From Terfezia claveryi (lineage: Eukaryota; Ascomycota; Pezizomycetes; Pezizales; Pezizaceae), in assembly GCA_015179025.1 (NCBI GenBank), contig WHUX01000152.1, positions 1-64,000 on the forward strand: a DNA stretch of 64,000 nucleotides, written 5' to 3'. Each line of letters opens with the position of its first letter. Within the stretch, counting starts at the first letter, position 1. The notes beneath the pieces were generated by a model that saw nothing but the letters and a program-made list of their open reading frames with translations, did not search any database and was not told the DNA's origin. The translations under genes were made by a program, and so were the position numbers. Shown piece by piece: positions 11,793 to 22,600 of this stretch.

Positions 11793-12608
11793 ATGCTCTT
11801 GATAATGCGGACCGTCTTCCTTGCCTCCCTCCTTCTAGGAACAGTCACCTCCCTGACGGTCGATCCTGCGGCCCCCGACAGCTTGAGCGCAGATACCACT
11901 GGCCACCGCTCCAAGCACTGCAAACTCCTCTCCAGCGTAACCTATTACGACCCCTGGGGCCCCCTCTTCGTCGAAAATTCCTATGCCTGCGATCTAGGCC
12001 CCCTCCACCCGCACAAGCCCACTGCTGCCTACCCTATCCTCCCCATCCAACCCTACCCAACCCCCCACCCACGCGCCCAAAAACCCCGCCAACAGCGCCT
12101 TCCCCTCCCTCCCACCGTCCGCGGCCGCCTCCCCACTGAAAAACACCAAATAATCTCCTACGGCTGCGCCACCCCCCCTCACGCCTCTCCCCTCGACCAA
12201 TCTAAAGTCTCCTCCCTCCTCTACTCCCTTCCACAACTCACGAACCAATCATGTATCCCTCCAGGGCAACTCAGAGAGTACAAAGAGTACCACCAACCTT
12301 GGGGTGCTGATTGGGCGTTTACGAACTTCAATCGCGGGGAGGAGGAGATCTGTGATTGGTATTGGGAACTGGGGCAGGTTGCAAATGCACTGCATATGTA
12401 TTGTGAGCATAGTTTTGAGAGAAAGCAAGTGGATGGGAAGTTGACGGAGGTGTTTGCGTATGGGAGGGATAGAGAGAGGGAGGAGAGTGGTGGGCAGCTG
12501 TGGTGTTTGAGGTATTCGAAAAAGGGTTGGGAGGAGAAGTTGTTTGGTGAGAAGTGTTTGGGGATGGGATTGAAGGCCAAGGGAGAGATGGTGGAAGAGG
12601 AATTGTGA
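11793..12608 (+). CDS. Predicted secreted cysteine-containing protein, 271 aa
   Basis: Single-exon ORF. The N-terminus has a clear signal peptide: a hydrophobic core (VFLASLLLGTVTS) after an Arg, with likely cleavage near residue 20; Met5 is an alternative start. The mature part has eight Cys (HCK, ACD, GCA, SCI, ICD, YCE, WCL, KCL contexts), compatible with four disulfides. It has an aromatic first third (VTYYDPWGPLF), a long Pro-rich, low-complexity linker at about residues 70-125, and a second globular half (DWAFTNFNRGEEEICDWYWE). There is no membrane anchor. I do not recognise a family. The small size, secretion signal and even Cys number are what is seen in fungal secreted or effector-like proteins, but that role is inference. 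Codon use shifts from C-rich in the linker to G-rich in the second half. Confidence 0.7.
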   Translation: MLLIMRTVFLASLLLGTVTSLTVDPAAPDSLSADTTGHRSKHCKLLSSVTYYDPWGPLFVENSYACDLGPLHPHKPTAAYPILPIQPYPTPHPRAQKPRQQRLPLPPTVRGRLPTEKHQIISYGCATPPHASPLDQSKVSSLLYSLPQLTNQSCIPPGQLREYKEYHQPWGADWAFTNFNRGEEEICDWYWELGQVANALHMYCEHSFERKQVDGKLTEVFAYGRDREREESGGQLWCLRYSKKGWEEKLFGEKCLGMGLKAKGEMVEEEL

Positions 12609-12877
12609 GGAGGTGAGAGATGGTGGGTGGACGGAGGAGGGAGGTTTGACATTTTCCTGTGATTTGAAGGGAGTCATGTTATTATGAATGTGTTTACGCC
12701 CAAGGCGGCTTGATTTTATACTTTCTGTATACCTATCTATGGCTTGCTTGCTGCTATAGCTTAAATTATATAACCCCCCCGATTGTGACTCCGTATACAA
12801 GAGAATATATATTTCCCACCACCATATCCTTTATATCTAAACTCCGAATCTCAACCTCTATCCTATCTATAGCTTGT

Positions 12878-13916
12878 TCAGCTGCCTCCTGCATTCTCCC
12901 CCACTCCCTCCCCTTCACTCCTATCCACCTCCTCAAACCCTCTCTCCAAAATTCCCTCCAGCTCCTCCAGCCCCCCTACCACACAATCCGTAAACTCATG
13001 CCCCACCAACTCCCCATTAACCTCATTCCTCAATAACACTGTCGCGGCCCCCGCTCTCCTCCCCGCAGCCATATCGTCCATCGAGTCCCCAACCATAATC
13101 ACCTCACTCCCTTTCACGCCCCACTCCCCACAAATGAACAAGATTCCCGCAGGGTCGGGTTTGGGTGGTTTAAAGGTGCGAGTGACTACAGGGTGGAAGA
13201 GGATTCCCGGCATGTAGTTCTCCCGGAGATGGGTTACTGGTCCGTCGAAGTTCCGGGTACAGATGCTTTTGAGGATGGACCGAGAGTCAAGGTACGTCAT
13301 TAGTGGGACGAGGCCGGCTTGCGGGACCATTTGGTGCATGGCAGTGCGCTCAATAGATTTGATGGCTTCCATTGCAAGTAAGGATTCGTTGAGGGGAAGA
13401 GAGTAGATGTGGTTGAGAATATCGATAGATTTGGGGATGTCGAGGGCAGAGCGCATTTGTGAGAACATCCAGGTTTGGGGCTGGCTATGTATGGATGTTG
13501 GGAGTTAGCTATCTGACTCTTCGTCTCCCTCTAAAAAGTGGGATCGTATATGTCCACTCGGTGTTGGGTGAATAACTCTAAGATATGTGGGAGCATAGAT
13601 ACCATAATGTCCCATCAACATCAAACACCACCCCCTTCAACCTCGGAGCGTTGTGATAGTTAGGTATATCTGGATTCAACGGTGCAAAGCGCCTTCTGGT
13701 CCTAGGAGGGCGCTCTGAGAGGGGTATATTATCTGGGACAGTTGGATTGATCGGCGATTGAGCTGACGGGTCTGCAGTGGGAGGTATTATAGACATATTG
13801 CGGGCCCGGCGATCAGAAAATCGAAGCTCAAGTTTCTGGAGATGCGCGATTCTGGGACTGGGGCGCAGGCATGAAGCCCCGCCGAATAAATGTTTCAAAA
13901 CGTTTTGGCCGGACAT
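12878..13916 (-). CDS. HAD-superfamily hydrolase (phosphatase-like), 306 aa
   Basis: Two exons, 13603-13916 and 12878-13484, with a 118-nt intron that splits the first catalytic motif. The spliced protein reads VVFDVDGTLC then QPQTWMF around residues 96-110, giving the HAD nucleophile Asp99 and general acid Asp101. Motif II is the Thr in ICTRNFDG, motif III the Lys in FKPPKPDP, and motif IV GDSMDDM, so all four motifs are present. The GTLC-x-PQ-x-WMF signature is that of a fungal group of small HAD phosphatases related to yeast YOR131C (from memory). About 90 residues precede the domain; they are rich in Arg, Ser and Pro and might be a mitochondrial targeting region. The substrate is not known. 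The 3' end converges on the secreted-protein gene with about 270 bp between. Confidence 0.88.
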
Positions 13917-14335
13917 CGGTAACTACATGTGTTATGGATATGGATGAGAGATACAATTCAGTTTTGGAGGTGCCGTATTCAACGATTAACATACATACAA
14001 ATTGTTGTGAATACCCTTCTAATGCTCTAGATTCTGGATTCTAATTCGCCACAACAATGGCCCGGTATTAGCCGTCTCCCTCTGACTGACTCCATATGCC
14101 TCGCCCGGCCCGTATGCCCAAGGCTCGCAATTTCATCCATTTACGAATATATAATACGGTATCTCCCTCCGCTCAGGAGACAGACAAAAAGACACAACAG
14201 CAACAAACAACAAAATGAAAATGAAATGGCATAGGTCGATTTCAAGCCCACAACGCCCAAGCAAAACCCCCCAGCGACAAGTGTATCGTATTATAAAAAC
14301 ACCCACAAAGCACATTAATTAACCTCCACCCCCAA
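13917..14335. other. Intergenic region between HAD hydrolase and AP-3 mu
   Basis: Holds the HAD promoter and the AP-3 mu 3' flank. Nothing else seen. Confidence 0.5.
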
Positions 14336-16040
14336 TCAGCATCTTATTTCCACACCTCCCGCCTTCGTAACATACTTCACTCCCTTATACGGCTTCACTC
14401 CCTCTACTAATCCCTTGCCGTGAACCACCTGCAAACTATCCACCTTGACTCCACTTGCCAGCCACCCCTTCACTACAAAGCCCACCAATACACTCCTCGG
14501 CATCATTGCTTCCATCTTCGCCTTCCTTCTCTGCAATCGCGCCTCCTGTGCCTCTTCCTTTTTCTTACTCGTTACCTTCGGAAGCACTGGTTTTGACCCA
14601 TCATCGTAATCCCCACTATCACTGACTGCATCCTCCTCATACTCTTCATCTGTCTCCTCATCCGAGCACTCGTCATAGGGAGCTTTCAGTGCAATACCTG
14701 TCCGGAAGGTAGCCGTCCCAGCAGCTGCATTTGCGCCACCAGACATTGGAATTTTCCATGAGACGGTGCCTTTCTCATAATGCCACTCCCCCCTCGAGGT
14801 CTTTGTGTTCACAAGAGTCTTAATCCTAGGGGCCAAAGGTATCGTAATAGTCACATCCTCCACGGCAGGGTTATTACTCAATCCGCCAAACGCCGGACTT
14901 CCCGGCCCTCGGTTGCCAATTGCTCTTGGGAAGGGACTTGACGGGGACGAGTTATTATTCTGCCCACCTGGTAACGGGTTTGTCAAAACCCTAACTTCAA
15001 ACTCACTTCCGTACTCTCCTAGTCTTTTCTTAATCTCCACGGCCACAGGGAGATGTAACTGAGGCGACTTTGATGATGAAGTGGAGAATGTTGGATTGGG
15101 TAATAAGTCCACCTCGTAGCTGGCCAGCACGAACTTCCCATCCGGTGGAACAAAGCTCAGCTCGCCGGGCCGTTCTTTCCACCGTGCGATTCTGACGCAG
15201 GGATGGAATACTGGAAACTTGATTGTGTTTATCGTCCTCCCATATCCACCTCCAGCTCCGGATAATGTGAGTAATAGGTCCGGCACTCCTGAGATTTTGC
15301 TCGTCATAGCGACCGTCCCACTTGCTCGTGCCCATAGCGGCCGCCCTGATGGTGCAATGGTCGCTGTAACCACCTCAATTATATCCACATACAGCTCGTT
15401 ATTCGTGTGTCGGACATTACTTCTCCTCCAGGGCGCTGCCGATAGGGAATTGGAATTACTACTAGAGGCCACATTAGAAGATAAGTGAGTACTATAATAT
15501 CCCATTGTCAGTCCTCATTCTTATATCCCAGTTACGTTCCCCCAGGTGTCAAGTGCTTCTTGATAGAGCTTACTTCGGTAACCCTGTCACACTCCCAAAA
15601 ATCTTGCCCATCAAACTCGGCGGCACCACCAAATCCCTCAACGCATTCGGTTCCGTTGTAACTGGATACCCATCATCACACATCTCCGCCAACAACTGCG
15701 CAACAACCTCATAGTTACCCTCAATCTTCCCCGGGAGCAACGGCGTTGAAAAGTAATCCTCCAGCACATCTACCACCTTATGCAAAAACTCCAGCACCAA
15801 CAACGGCTCCACCTCACTCGTCACCGGCGACAGGAAAATCAAGTTATTATGTGTAATATTGAATAGAAGCGTTGGTGGGGACGTCGTCGGGATATGTAAC
15901 AGCGACGAGCGGGGCGTAGGTGAGGAGTTGTACGCTGAGATCAAGACATCCGGCGGTGTTGAAACCCGGCGCCACTCATACTGAAGGAGAGGCGTCGTAG
16001 AGAAGCTGTCGAAGATGTAGAGGGCATCGATGCAGCTCAT
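14336..16040 (-). CDS. APM3: AP-3 adaptor complex subunit mu, 540 aa
   Basis: Medium subunit of the AP-3 clathrin-type adaptor, which sorts cargo from the late Golgi or endosome to the vacuole and recognises tyrosine-type signals. Two exons, 15574-16040 and 14336-15491, with an 82-nt intron (GTAAGC donor, CTGAC branch). Exon 1 is the longin-like N-terminal domain (MSCIDALYIFDSFSTTPLLQ, then LLFNITHNNLIFLSPVTSE). Exon 2 carries the mu homology domain, starting NELYVDIIEVVTATIAPSGR, a strong mu signature that in AP-3 is followed by GVPDLLLTL. An acidic, low-complexity insert (SDEETDEEYEEDAVSDSGD) lies near residues 430-455. The length is slightly above the family norm because of Ser-, Asn- and Gly-rich linkers. 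The AP-3 rather than AP-1/2 assignment rests on the sequence around GVPDL and on overall divergence. Confidence 0.9.
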
Positions 16041-16174
16041 TGTTGTAGAAACAATTTGACCACAGGTTTGGGAGCTGAGATTTGTACGTCAGGGCAGAGG
16101 GGCATCTGGGGTTTTCTTGGCGGTGGGATGCATCAGGCTCCGACGTTCGCTCCACACCCGAAAATTCATACGGA
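16041..16174. promoter_or_regulatory. Short bidirectional promoter (AP-3 mu / DMAC1-like)
   Basis: Only 134 bp separate the two divergent start codons, so both genes must share regulatory DNA, or their promoters overlap the first exons. No specific box was identified. Confidence 0.5.
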
Positions 16175-16520
16175 ATGCCCCCCACAACACCACCAGCTTC
16201 GGCGCCATCAGGCGGACCCGATGACACGCCCGTACAGCAGGATGGACGGAACAAAGACTGTCTGGGATGCCGACTTATTGGTATCGTGAGCATCAGCCCA
16301 CGTGTGGTTTAGTAGTACTAAGATTGGCATAGGCTCGGCTGTGTTCATCGGTCTTGGGACATATACATTCATCTCTGGCCAGCAACAGCTCCGTGGGCAA
16401 GCCTTTCAAGAGGCATTGACGAGAGGTGGCGCGAGGTTTGGCCCAGCTGCGAGAAGGGTCGGGATACATGGAGTTTCGGCATGCTTTATTGGCCTGGGAG
16501 TGTATAGATTGTTGATGTGA
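16175..16520 (+). CDS. Small DMAC1/DUF4536-like mitochondrial membrane protein, 97 aa
   Basis: Two exons, 16175-16280 and 16333-16520, joined across a 52-nt intron with a perfect TACTAA branch. The spliced protein has a Pro-rich N-terminus, the CxxC motif DCLGCRLIG (Cys29, Cys32), then a first hydrophobic helix (SAVFIGLGTYTFI) and a second at the C-terminus (VSACFIGLGVYRLLM). A CxxC before two short membrane helices is the pattern of the fungal DUF4536 family related to human DMAC1 (TMEM261), a factor in respiratory complex I distal-arm assembly. That role is known for the animal protein and only inferred here. Reading on without splicing gives a second, misleading 72-aa ORF starting at 16302. 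The gene is divergent from AP-3 mu. Confidence 0.75.
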
Positions 16521-17146
16521 CGTGGGGAGGCAACCCCCACTGACCTAGTTAGGTTATTGTCAGATTATTGTTGCAGCTCTGCCCTGTGAGGCGGCTGTGA
16601 CAGGGCTGTATGTCTTCCCATTTACATTTAGGCCAACCGAGATAACCCAATATTAATATAACTGGACAGAGCCTACTTGGGTTGTGTATTATTTCCACCT
16701 GCATGGGTCAATGTAGCAGATTATGTCAGTTGATGCACAAGAGAATTTCCGATCATGAACTCATTCGATGTAGAGTACCCAAATTCAAATATACACACCC
16801 TAGTCATGAACAGGTCCCTGGAAAAACACAAGAGAAAAAAAACGGATGATACAACACCGACCAAAATACAATAATAAAATCAGAGACAAGAGAAGAGATG
16901 ACGGTAGCGATGTCCATGTAACGTGTGTATCCGGTTATAAAACCACCGATTCACTACCTGGCGGTCGTCAACCACACATCGGCGAATGAGCAAAATAAAA
17001 AGGGGTTGGTATCCGAGCTGCCCAAAACAAGACGGATCGTTGATATAAATATTGGCAACATAAACACTACCCCTAGATCAATGTGGTAACTAACGAGACA
17101 ATAAGCCAGATCGCAAATCATATCATATGGTGTACTGTCAGGACAC
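16521..17146. other. Intergenic region between two 3' ends
   Basis: Convergent 3' flanks of the DMAC1-like gene and the MAPKK gene. An A-rich patch (about 16827-16845) is present. No gene seen. Confidence 0.5.
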
Positions 17147-18635
17147 TCAATCGCCGTTAATCGGTCGGGATCCTCTCCGCTCGTAACCATAATCGCTACC
17201 GTCCCCTACAGGTCTAGGACGACTTTGTGCTCGATAGGGATCCGCAGCCTGAGAACCTCTCCTGTCTTCGGTTCGATGCTGGGAAAGTGCCCTTTCACCA
17301 CCAGAGCGTCCAGTTTGGCCAACGCTACTCCGCTCACGTGTTGGTGCAGGGCGCACCCGTGGGAGGGTTCCCTCGACGGCTAACGACTCTCGGCGAGAGG
17401 TACCTAGAAGGTTAAGAGCCCATTCCTCTAGATTGACATTGGTACTACGAGCAGCCCTCATGAAATCATGGCTCTATCCGAAATCTCCCATTAGCGCAGG
17501 AATGGTAATGAAACTCTATGCAGAAACTCACCAGCAATTCCTGGGGGCTTGGCCTATCGCTAGGATCCTTGATCAAGCAACATTCAATCATCTTTTCCAA
17601 ACTCAGGGGGAATGCTTTGTTTTTTGGCAGTCTTGGTGGGGGCTCGTTCACAATTTTTTGTAGTAAGTCTAGAATACCCATGGGACCAGCAGAAGCTCGG
17701 GTTCCGGCTGCATTTCCATCGGCATCAAATGGGAAACGTCCAATAGCCAATTCCAGTAACGTCAATCCCAGACTCCATACGTCGGATTTGACAGAGTATG
17801 CGGCTCCTTTTATACGCTCTGGGGACATATATGTTGAAGTCCCCACGAAGGTATCAGCTATCGAGTTGATCAGCTCACCAGACACACCAAAGTCGCATAG
17901 CTTGATTGATCCGCGGGAGTTGACCAAGATGTTGGAGGGCTTAACGTCTCGATGCAAAATTCTGTGCTCATTGTAAAGATAGCTCAATCCTCCAACCACT
18001 GCTTCCGCAATTTTCCCCAAAACATCTATTCGCATTGGACCAACTTTTCTTGCAATGGAGTCAAGGGAACTGTCGGTCGAGTCAGAGGAACGGTCTGCTA
18101 GGCTGATTATGAAATCTGTATGGAGATGGCTTACCCGCAGTCCATATACTCCATGCACATTACTACATCACCCTCGTTCAAGAAAGCTCCATAAAAAGAA
18201 ACGATGTATGGGGACTGGCATTCATGCATAATATGAAGCTCTCTTAGAATCTGTTTTCGAACAGACGGCTTTGCATCAACGTGAATGACCTATATACAAG
18301 ATAAACAATCAGCAGATGGTTTACGTAGAACCCCAAGAATCAAGAGAATATGATACCTTCTTGGCCATTATTTTCTTCGTAGCAACATGCATAACCTTAC
18401 TAACGGTACCTCCATTGCCAGCTCCCAGCTCCTGGATCACTTGAAGATCTTCTGCCCGCAGGTCTAGTTTGAACTCAACTCCAATTTCCAGAGTGCTAAA
18501 CCGATTTGATAGATTGTCATCGTCATTAGGTAGTTGCTGTTGAATGGCTCGGGCAGGAGGTCCACCTGCTCCCAAACTTAAGCCTTTGACGTTCTTTCGT
18601 TTAAGGGTCTTCGGCCCAAATGCTGATTCCGCCAT
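17147..18635 (-). CDS. STE7: MAP kinase kinase, Ste7/Byr1 type, 432 aa
   Basis: Dual-specificity kinase that activates the Fus3/Kss1-class MAPK in pheromone response, fusion and filamentous growth. Exons: 18357-18635, 18135-18289, 17532-18069 and 17147-17473; introns are 67, 65 and 58 nt. The N-terminus ([15 protein letters not shown]) has the basic MAPK-docking site conserved in fungal Ste7 proteins. Kinase features: glycine loop [13 protein letters not shown], the Lys of MAKKVIHV, catalytic HRDVKPSN (Asp186) and DFG (Asp204). The activation segment [19 protein letters not shown] carries phosphorylation sites Ser214 and Thr218, and is followed by [14 protein letters not shown]. The third exon starts only after a longer intron than the simplest reading, so that CG joins [10 protein letters not shown]; this restores the family alignment. 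The C-terminal tail is basic, Arg/Ser-rich and longer than in yeasts. The Ste7 choice over Mkk1 or Pbs2 is from memory of the aligned family. Confidence 0.93.
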
Positions 18636-19663
18636 TCTCTCATAAAATTTTGTCAAGCGAATGTCTCCTATATGCTTGCAAGATAAGGGGTAGTAGTAAG
18701 CGATATGCGTTCCCTGCAAGAGTTGTTTGAGCCTGTGGTGAGGGGTAGTTGCCGACAGCAAGGAGCGAAAGTAAGGAGCGACTGAGCTCTTGTCAACTCG
18801 AAAAACACAGAATTATATTGTTGTAGCAGCTGGAGCCTTTTGATGGAGGTGCTGGTCTCGGAACAAAGCGAGCGGGGCTAAGGCACAAGCGATCGCTACG
18901 TTAAAACTCAGCTTAAATTGCAAGGTCTGCTCGTGCGATGGAGTATGGTAGCGCTATGCAGATACTTAGTATATGAGCTCGCCAGCTTGAAGCTAGCTCT
19001 GTTGTGGTGGAGGTGATGAGAACAGGAGTCGACGCCGGGTAACTCGGTCGACACACTGGAACTTCCAATCCTCAGAGCGGCGTTTCAGGGTGAGACGATA
19101 GAGGTTGTCCCTAGTCTGGTTGCACGGGTTGACTCAGGGATGACCTGCAAATCTGTAAATACTGTATATAGAGCAGAAAAGAGGGGGGGGGGAAGAGGGG
19201 GGTCGGGAGGCTAGGGAGGAGGGGCTCAACGTCTGCTCCGGCAAGTGACAAGGGAGTTGCTAGCAGAGGTGTTGAAGATAGCAATAGCAGGGTTCAGCAA
19301 CAGCGGAACAGCTAGATGTAAACTCTTTAATAATGTGATGAATGATGATAATTGGATACACGTGTGCTTATAACGAAGGAGTGAAATGGAGTCATGGTCA
19401 TTGAAATCCCCGAGGAATAATTCCATCTGAATGTATTTTCATGGCTTTTGGAGCTCACTTTGAGGGTATAGCACTTTGCCCCTCACGTGTTGTGGCTGTC
19501 AGGATTAGTCATCCAACAAATAGCCGCATCGCGCCAAGCATATAGGAACATAATTAAGGTGCGCGCAGCTGGGTCTTCAACGCCAGTTACTTTGTCTTCA
19601 GGCGAGCCTCGACTTTTTAACAGGAACCGTCTACATTGATTTACATACACTGCCTGATACCTT
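18636..19663. other. Divergent promoter region between MAPKK and Spt6
   Basis: About 1 kb between divergent start codons. It contains a purine-rich tract with a G run near 19173-19200 and, at 19112-19125, a shortened reverse copy of the dispersed motif (TAGTCTGGTTGCAC). No gene seen. Confidence 0.5.
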
Positions 19664-22600
19664 ATGGCCAATATCCAATCGCGCGACTTCATCGACCGGG
19701 AAGCTGAGATGGATTCCGGAGACGAGGAGGAGGAGCTTGTTGAAGAGGAATTTGACGAAGACGCTGGAAAGATCATCAAGAAGAAGTCTGGGGTCAGCAA
19801 AAAGAAACCGAACTACGAGGGTGACTCGAGTGAAGAAGAGGATGAGGACGATGAGGAGGAGTTGTCAAAGGTCTGTTATTGTCTACTATGGAGAGTACGC
19901 CACGGAAAAGCTCTGCGCTAATTGATTTTGTGGCGAAATAGGTACAAGCCGGTTTCATTGTAGACGATGAAGAGGAGGAGGAGGAGGATGAAGAAGATGA
20001 TGGGCTTACAGATAGGTCAAGGATGCGAAGGAAGAAAGCTAAGAGAAGACGGCGGGAGGAGGCGGAGGAAGAGGACCTCGACGAAGATGATTTCGATTTG
20101 ATGAGGGAGAATACCGGCGTTGATCGAAAATTCAAGCGGCTTAAGCGTGATCGACATTCAGATGTCAATCATATTTTCGATGACGATGATGTTGATGCAC
20201 CCAATGAGCCAGATGATTACGATGACATTTCACATCGACGGTCACGTCCTACGTATGATGAAGAGATGGATGACTTTATTGAGGAGGATGAATTGGAGGG
20301 TGAGGGGGGACAGCTGGGGAGTGAGGATGAGATGGCCATAACTGGTAGGAGGCGGGACGACCGCCGACGTCACGAAGAAATTGCTCGAGCGCCTAATTTT
20401 GACAGAAACAAACTTGATGAAATGGAGCAAATTTTTGGTACTGCTGAATATGATCACCTCCTTGTTACAGAGCTTGACGAAATCGAAACGAACGATGTTG
20501 TTGTCGAACTCAAGGACGTCTTTGAAGAGAGCCACTTGGCAGAGAGGATGTTGACAGAAGAGGACAACGAAATTCGACTTAAAGATATCCCTGAGAGGTT
20601 CCAGCTTGCTCGGAAGCCTTACGAGCATCTGACGGAGTACCAACCGGATGACGATGATCCAGATAAGCTTGATAGAATACTACAGGAAGAGGCCGAATGG
20701 ATATGCAAACAGATTCTTCCAAGAAAAAAACGCTTCCCTCCAGACCTTCGGCGCCATTTTCAGAGCGCGGTCTTCAAGTGTCTTCAATTCTTTATTAAGG
20801 ACAATGTGGAAGTACCTTTTGTTTTCCAGCACCGCAAGGATTATCTAATCCATGCGTTCAGACCTGATGGAGATACGGAGATTGTAGCCGAAAAGTTGCT
20901 GAATCAGGACGAGCTGTGGGATATCTTGGACTTTGACCTCAAGTGGCGTGCATTTGTTGATAAGCGTAAAGCACTTCAACGCACCTACGATGCTCTCATT
21001 AATACGGGGGTCATTGATGAGGTCTATGAATCTATGGTCTCAGGTGCTAGTACCAATGAGGATCTTCAAGATTTACAGGATTACCTTCATTTCCAATATC
21101 ACACCATACTCAAAGACGCCCAGATTGCATCCAACGGATTACAGGCCGGAAATACCAAGCGAAGGCCAGGAGGTGGGAAAACATTCTATGAGAGAATTCG
21201 CCACAGCCGGGTATACGACTTCGTCAAAGCCTTTGGGATTACAGCTGATCAGTTTGCGGTCAATGTGGAAATTGATGCAAAACGCGAGTTCTGTGACGAT
21301 CCTGAGATTTTCCCGCATGAGATGTCTGAGCAGTTTGTCGATGAGTCTGAGTTTTTGTCAAGCGAGTCGGTAATCACTGCTGCGAAGAGGATGTTAGCGG
21401 AGGAGATATACATGAGCCCTCGATTGAGAAAGTGCTTACGACCGAAATACTTCGCAAAAGGCCGCATCCATGTGAACGTTACTGAGATGGGTGTGAGGAA
21501 GATCGATGACCAGCATCAGTACTATGAGTTCAAGTACCTTCGAAAACAGCAAATCAGGCATCTCCTTGATAACCCAGGCATATTTTTACGAATGCTGAGA
21601 GCAGAAGAGGAAGGCCTCGTTGAAGTTCAGTTGGAGCTCCCGGATGTTGCTCTTCCCCCGCTCTATGACTTGATATCTTCCGAGAACATGAGTGACGTTG
21701 CCAATGCGTGGAATAATGCCAGAAAGGATGTTGTGGATTTGGCAATGGAGAAAATCTCCAAGCTAATGCAGAAGACTGTAAAGGAGAACATCAAGACAGA
21801 GTGTGAGGATCGTGTTGCTAAAGAGTGTCGCGAGATTTATGGTGAAGTGAGTGACTCAGCTCTAGCTTGGTAGCGTCTTTACTAATTCATAAAGAAACTT
21901 GACCAATCGCCCTACAAGCCTAAGGGGCTTGATATGGGACAGGTGCCAACTGTTATGACCATCTCTTGTGGCCACGGAGAGCACGGAAAGGACGCTATAG
22001 TCGGTATATACATGGATGAACTTGGACGTGTCTTTGAGCAAGTGAAGTACCCCGACCTGAGGGATGAACAATCTCGAAACGAGTTTGTCGAGGTTCTCAG
22101 ACGACGGAAACCTGAGGTTATTGGGGTTGCTGGGTTCAGTGTGGCTACACACCGTTTATTTAACGACCTGAAAAAGCTCATTGACGATGAAGGTATTACC
22201 GTCGCCGGGGAAAATGATGATGATAGACACCCGCTGGAGGTGATATATGTCAATGACGAGGTTGCAAGGCTATATCAAAACAGCGACAGAGCACGGCTAG
22301 AGTACCCCGAGTTCCCGCCCTTGGCAAGGTACTGCATCGGTCTTGCACGATACCTTCAAAGTCCGTTGTTGGAATATGCCGCCTTAGGCAAAGATATCGT
22401 GTCGATATCGTTCCATCCGGCACAACAACTTCTGCCGCAGGATAAGCTTATGAAGAAGTTGGAGAGCGCCATGGTTGACATGGTCAACATGGTTGGAGTC
22501 AACATCAATGATGCTTTGAAGAGTCAGAATTATTTCGGTAACCTCTTACCATATGTCTCTGGTCTTGGTCCCCGAAAATCTTCCAGCATCCTGAAATCCA

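Noticed and set aside
16302..16520. 72-aa ORF beginning MWFSSTKIGIGS, superficially like the Golgi protein Got1
   Set aside because: Its first residues come from intron sequence; splicing to the upstream CxxC exon gives a better family match.
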